From contig NZ_RAPE01000001.1 of NCBI RefSeq assembly GCF_003651245.1, positions 806,001 through 870,000 of the forward strand: a DNA stretch of 64,000 nucleotides, given 5' to 3'. This stretch comes from Roseovarius spongiae. Lineage in GTDB: Bacteria; Pseudomonadota; Alphaproteobacteria; Rhodobacterales; Rhodobacteraceae. Position 1 is the stretch's first letter. Each line of letters begins with the position of its first letter. Positions 62,800-64,000 of this stretch are shown one piece after another. The notes beneath the pieces were generated by a model. It did no database searches. It had not been told where the DNA came from and saw nothing but the letters and a program-made list of their open reading frames with translations. The position numbers and the translations under genes are program-made.

Positions 62800-64000
62800 G
62801 GACACTCGATATCGACGCCGCCCCGCATGGCATGGATTTCTGGGCGCAGGTGCATGAGGGCGGCGTCGAGTTGCGCCTGTCCGACGCCGCGACCGCCCGG
62901 ATCGACGCCGCCCGCCGGACGGTGGCGGACATCATCGCGAAGGGCGGCGCGCTCTACGGGATCAACACCGGGTCGGGGCGGCTCGCCGGGCGGATCATCC
63001 CGGACGAGGACGTGCTCGCGCTTCAGCGCAACCTGGTGGTGTCGCACGCCATCGGGTCGGGCCCGCCCTTGTCGAAGGGCGAGACGCGTCTTGTCATGGC
63101 GATGAAGATCGCCGCGCTCGCGCAGGGCCATTCCGGCGTGCGGGTGGAACTGGTCGAGCGATTGGTCGAGATGTTCAATCGAGGCCTGCTGCCGGTGATC
63201 CCGTCGCAAGGATCGGTCGGCGCGTCGGGCGACCTCACGCCGCTGGCGCATGTCGCCGCCGCGCTGATCGGCGTCGGAGAGGTGCGGGTCGGGGAGGACG
63301 TCCTGCCCGCCGCCGAGGCGCTGGCGCAGGCGGGATTTGCGCCGCTCGAATTCCAGCCCAAGGAGGGTATGGCGCTTTTGAACGGCACGCAGGTGTCGAC
63401 TGCGCTGGCGATTTCAGGGCTGATCGGGGCGCGCGGGGCGCTCGACAGCGCGGTGGTCACCGGCGCGCTTTCGACCGAGGCGCTGCTGGGGCAGGTGACG
63501 GCGTTCGATCCGCGCATCCACGCCATCCGCCGCCAGCCGGGACAGGCCGAGATCGCGCGGCGCCTGCGCGCGCTGCTGGACGGCAGCGGCTTTCGCGACA
63601 AGGCGCGCGAGGAGGGCCGCGTGCAGGACCCCTACTGCCTGCGCTGCCAGCCGCAGGTTTACGGCGCCTGCCTCGACCTGCTCGACCAGGCCGCCGCCAC
63701 GCTTGAACGTGAGGCGGACGCGGTCACCGACAATCCGCTGGTCTTTCCCGATACGGGCGAGATCCTGTCGGGCGGGAATTTCCACGCCGAACCGGTGGCC
63801 TTCGCCGCCGACATCATCGCGATGGCAATCTGCGAGATCGGGTCGCTCTCCGAACGCCGCCTCGCCATGCTGATCGACGAAAGCCTGTCGGGGCTGCCGC
63901 CCTTCCTGACGGATGAGCCGGGCGTCAGCACCGGCTTCATGAGCGGGCAGATCACCGCCGCCGCGATGGTCGCCGAGAACCGGCAGAAGGCGCATCCCGC
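62796..64000 (+). CDS. Histidine ammonia-lyase-family aromatic amino acid lyase, 3' end cut by window edge
   Basis: Starts at a GTG overlapping the previous stop (GTGA); about 401 of some 510 codons are present. The MIO-forming triad lies in GSVGASGDLTPLAH. Also present are YGINTGSG (catalytic Tyr), SHAIGSG, LLNGTQ, QDPYCLRCQPQV, GGNFHAEP and MVAEN, covering the residues used by histidine ammonia-lyase. The family also includes ergothionase and other imidazole lyases. The ASGDLTPLAH variant and the lack of other hut genes in view leave the substrate open. Confidence 0.82.
   Translation, partial: MRTLDIDAAPHGMDFWAQVHEGGVELRLSDAATARIDAARRTVADIIAKGGALYGINTGSGRLAGRIIPDEDVLALQRNLVVSHAIGSGPPLSKGETRLVMAMKIAALAQGHSGVRVELVERLVEMFNRGLLPVIPSQGSVGASGDLTPLAHVAAALIGVGEVRVGEDVLPAAEALAQAGFAPLEFQPKEGMALLNGTQVSTALAISGLIGARGALDSAVVTGALSTEALLGQVTAFDPRIHAIRRQPGQAEIARRLRALLDGSGFRDKAREEGRVQDPYCLRCQPQVYGACLDLLDQAAATLEREADAVTDNPLVFPDTGEILSGGNFHAEPVAFAADIIAMAICEIGSLSERRLAMLIDESLSGLPPFLTDEPGVSTGFMSGQITAAAMVAENRQKAHP

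Noticed and set aside
62796..64000. Firm call of hutH in a classical histidine operon
   Set aside because: No hutU, hutI or hutG of classical type is visible next to it, and ergothionase-like relatives share the same motifs.

Overview
The window is high-GC, gene-dense DNA from an alphaproteobacterium, most likely a Rhodobacterales/Roseobacter-type marine bacterium. The evidence is indirect: a DddQ-like DMSP lyase, a pst operon whose PstA carries the long N-terminal extension common in that group, Mur-type and Zur-type operators, a cytosolic PhoR, and many transporters and enzymes for methylated amines. No rRNA, tRNA, CRISPR array, prophage or insertion sequence was seen. dapF (left edge) and the histidine ammonia-lyase-like gene (right edge) are cut by the window.

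Region 1 (1-5.7 kb) is zinc homeostasis: zur-znuC-znuB diverges from znuA-zevA-zevB across two Zur-box-like sequences. Region 2 (5.8-14.7 kb) is arsenic and phosphate: arsR-acr3-arsC abuts phoR, then a four-unit Pho box precedes pstS-pstC-pstA-pstB-phoU-phoB. Region 3 (14.7-21.1 kb) holds a rhomboid protease, an unknown membrane-anchored protein, a FOXRED1-like flavoprotein and the manganese/iron ABC operon sitABCD behind two Mur-box-like sites. Region 4 (21.2-26.9 kb) holds a DddQ-like DMSP lyase and a five-gene GDP-mannose/GDP-fucose block ending in a sugar transferase. Region 5 (26.9-31.4 kb) is a TRAP transporter with a hydrolase, divergent from a MarR regulator across a striking 43-bp palindrome.

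Region 6 (31.4-49.5 kb) looks like an amine island: a dimethylglycine/sarcosine-dehydrogenase-like protein, a methyltransferase, a PhyH-type oxygenase, a class III transaminase, a GcvT-like protein, two tandem PYROXD2-like flavoproteins, two TetR regulators, a complete spermidine/putrescine-type ABC transporter behind a structured leader, and a trimethylamine/histamine-dehydrogenase-family enzyme with an altered substrate pocket. Region 7 (49.6-64 kb) is a second catabolic block centred on C-N bond hydrolysis: an M20 amidase/carbamoylase, an 8-oxoguanine-deaminase-like amidohydrolase, an amidinotransferase, a LysR regulator, a creatininase with changed pocket residues, a BMP/nucleoside-type ABC transporter, an agmatinase-like ureohydrolase, a NodB-fold hydrolase, a quinone oxidoreductase and an ammonia-lyase. 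Together they suggest uptake and stepwise opening of a cyclic, nitrogen-rich (imidazole, hydantoin or guanidino) compound.

One structural theme crosses regions. In all four ABC operons that begin with their binding-protein gene and continue directly into the ABC core (pst, sit, pot-like, BMP), a strong GC-rich hairpin sits just after the binding-protein stop codon. The best candidates for undescribed biology are the region 6 amine island and the region 7 cyclic-nitrogen block.
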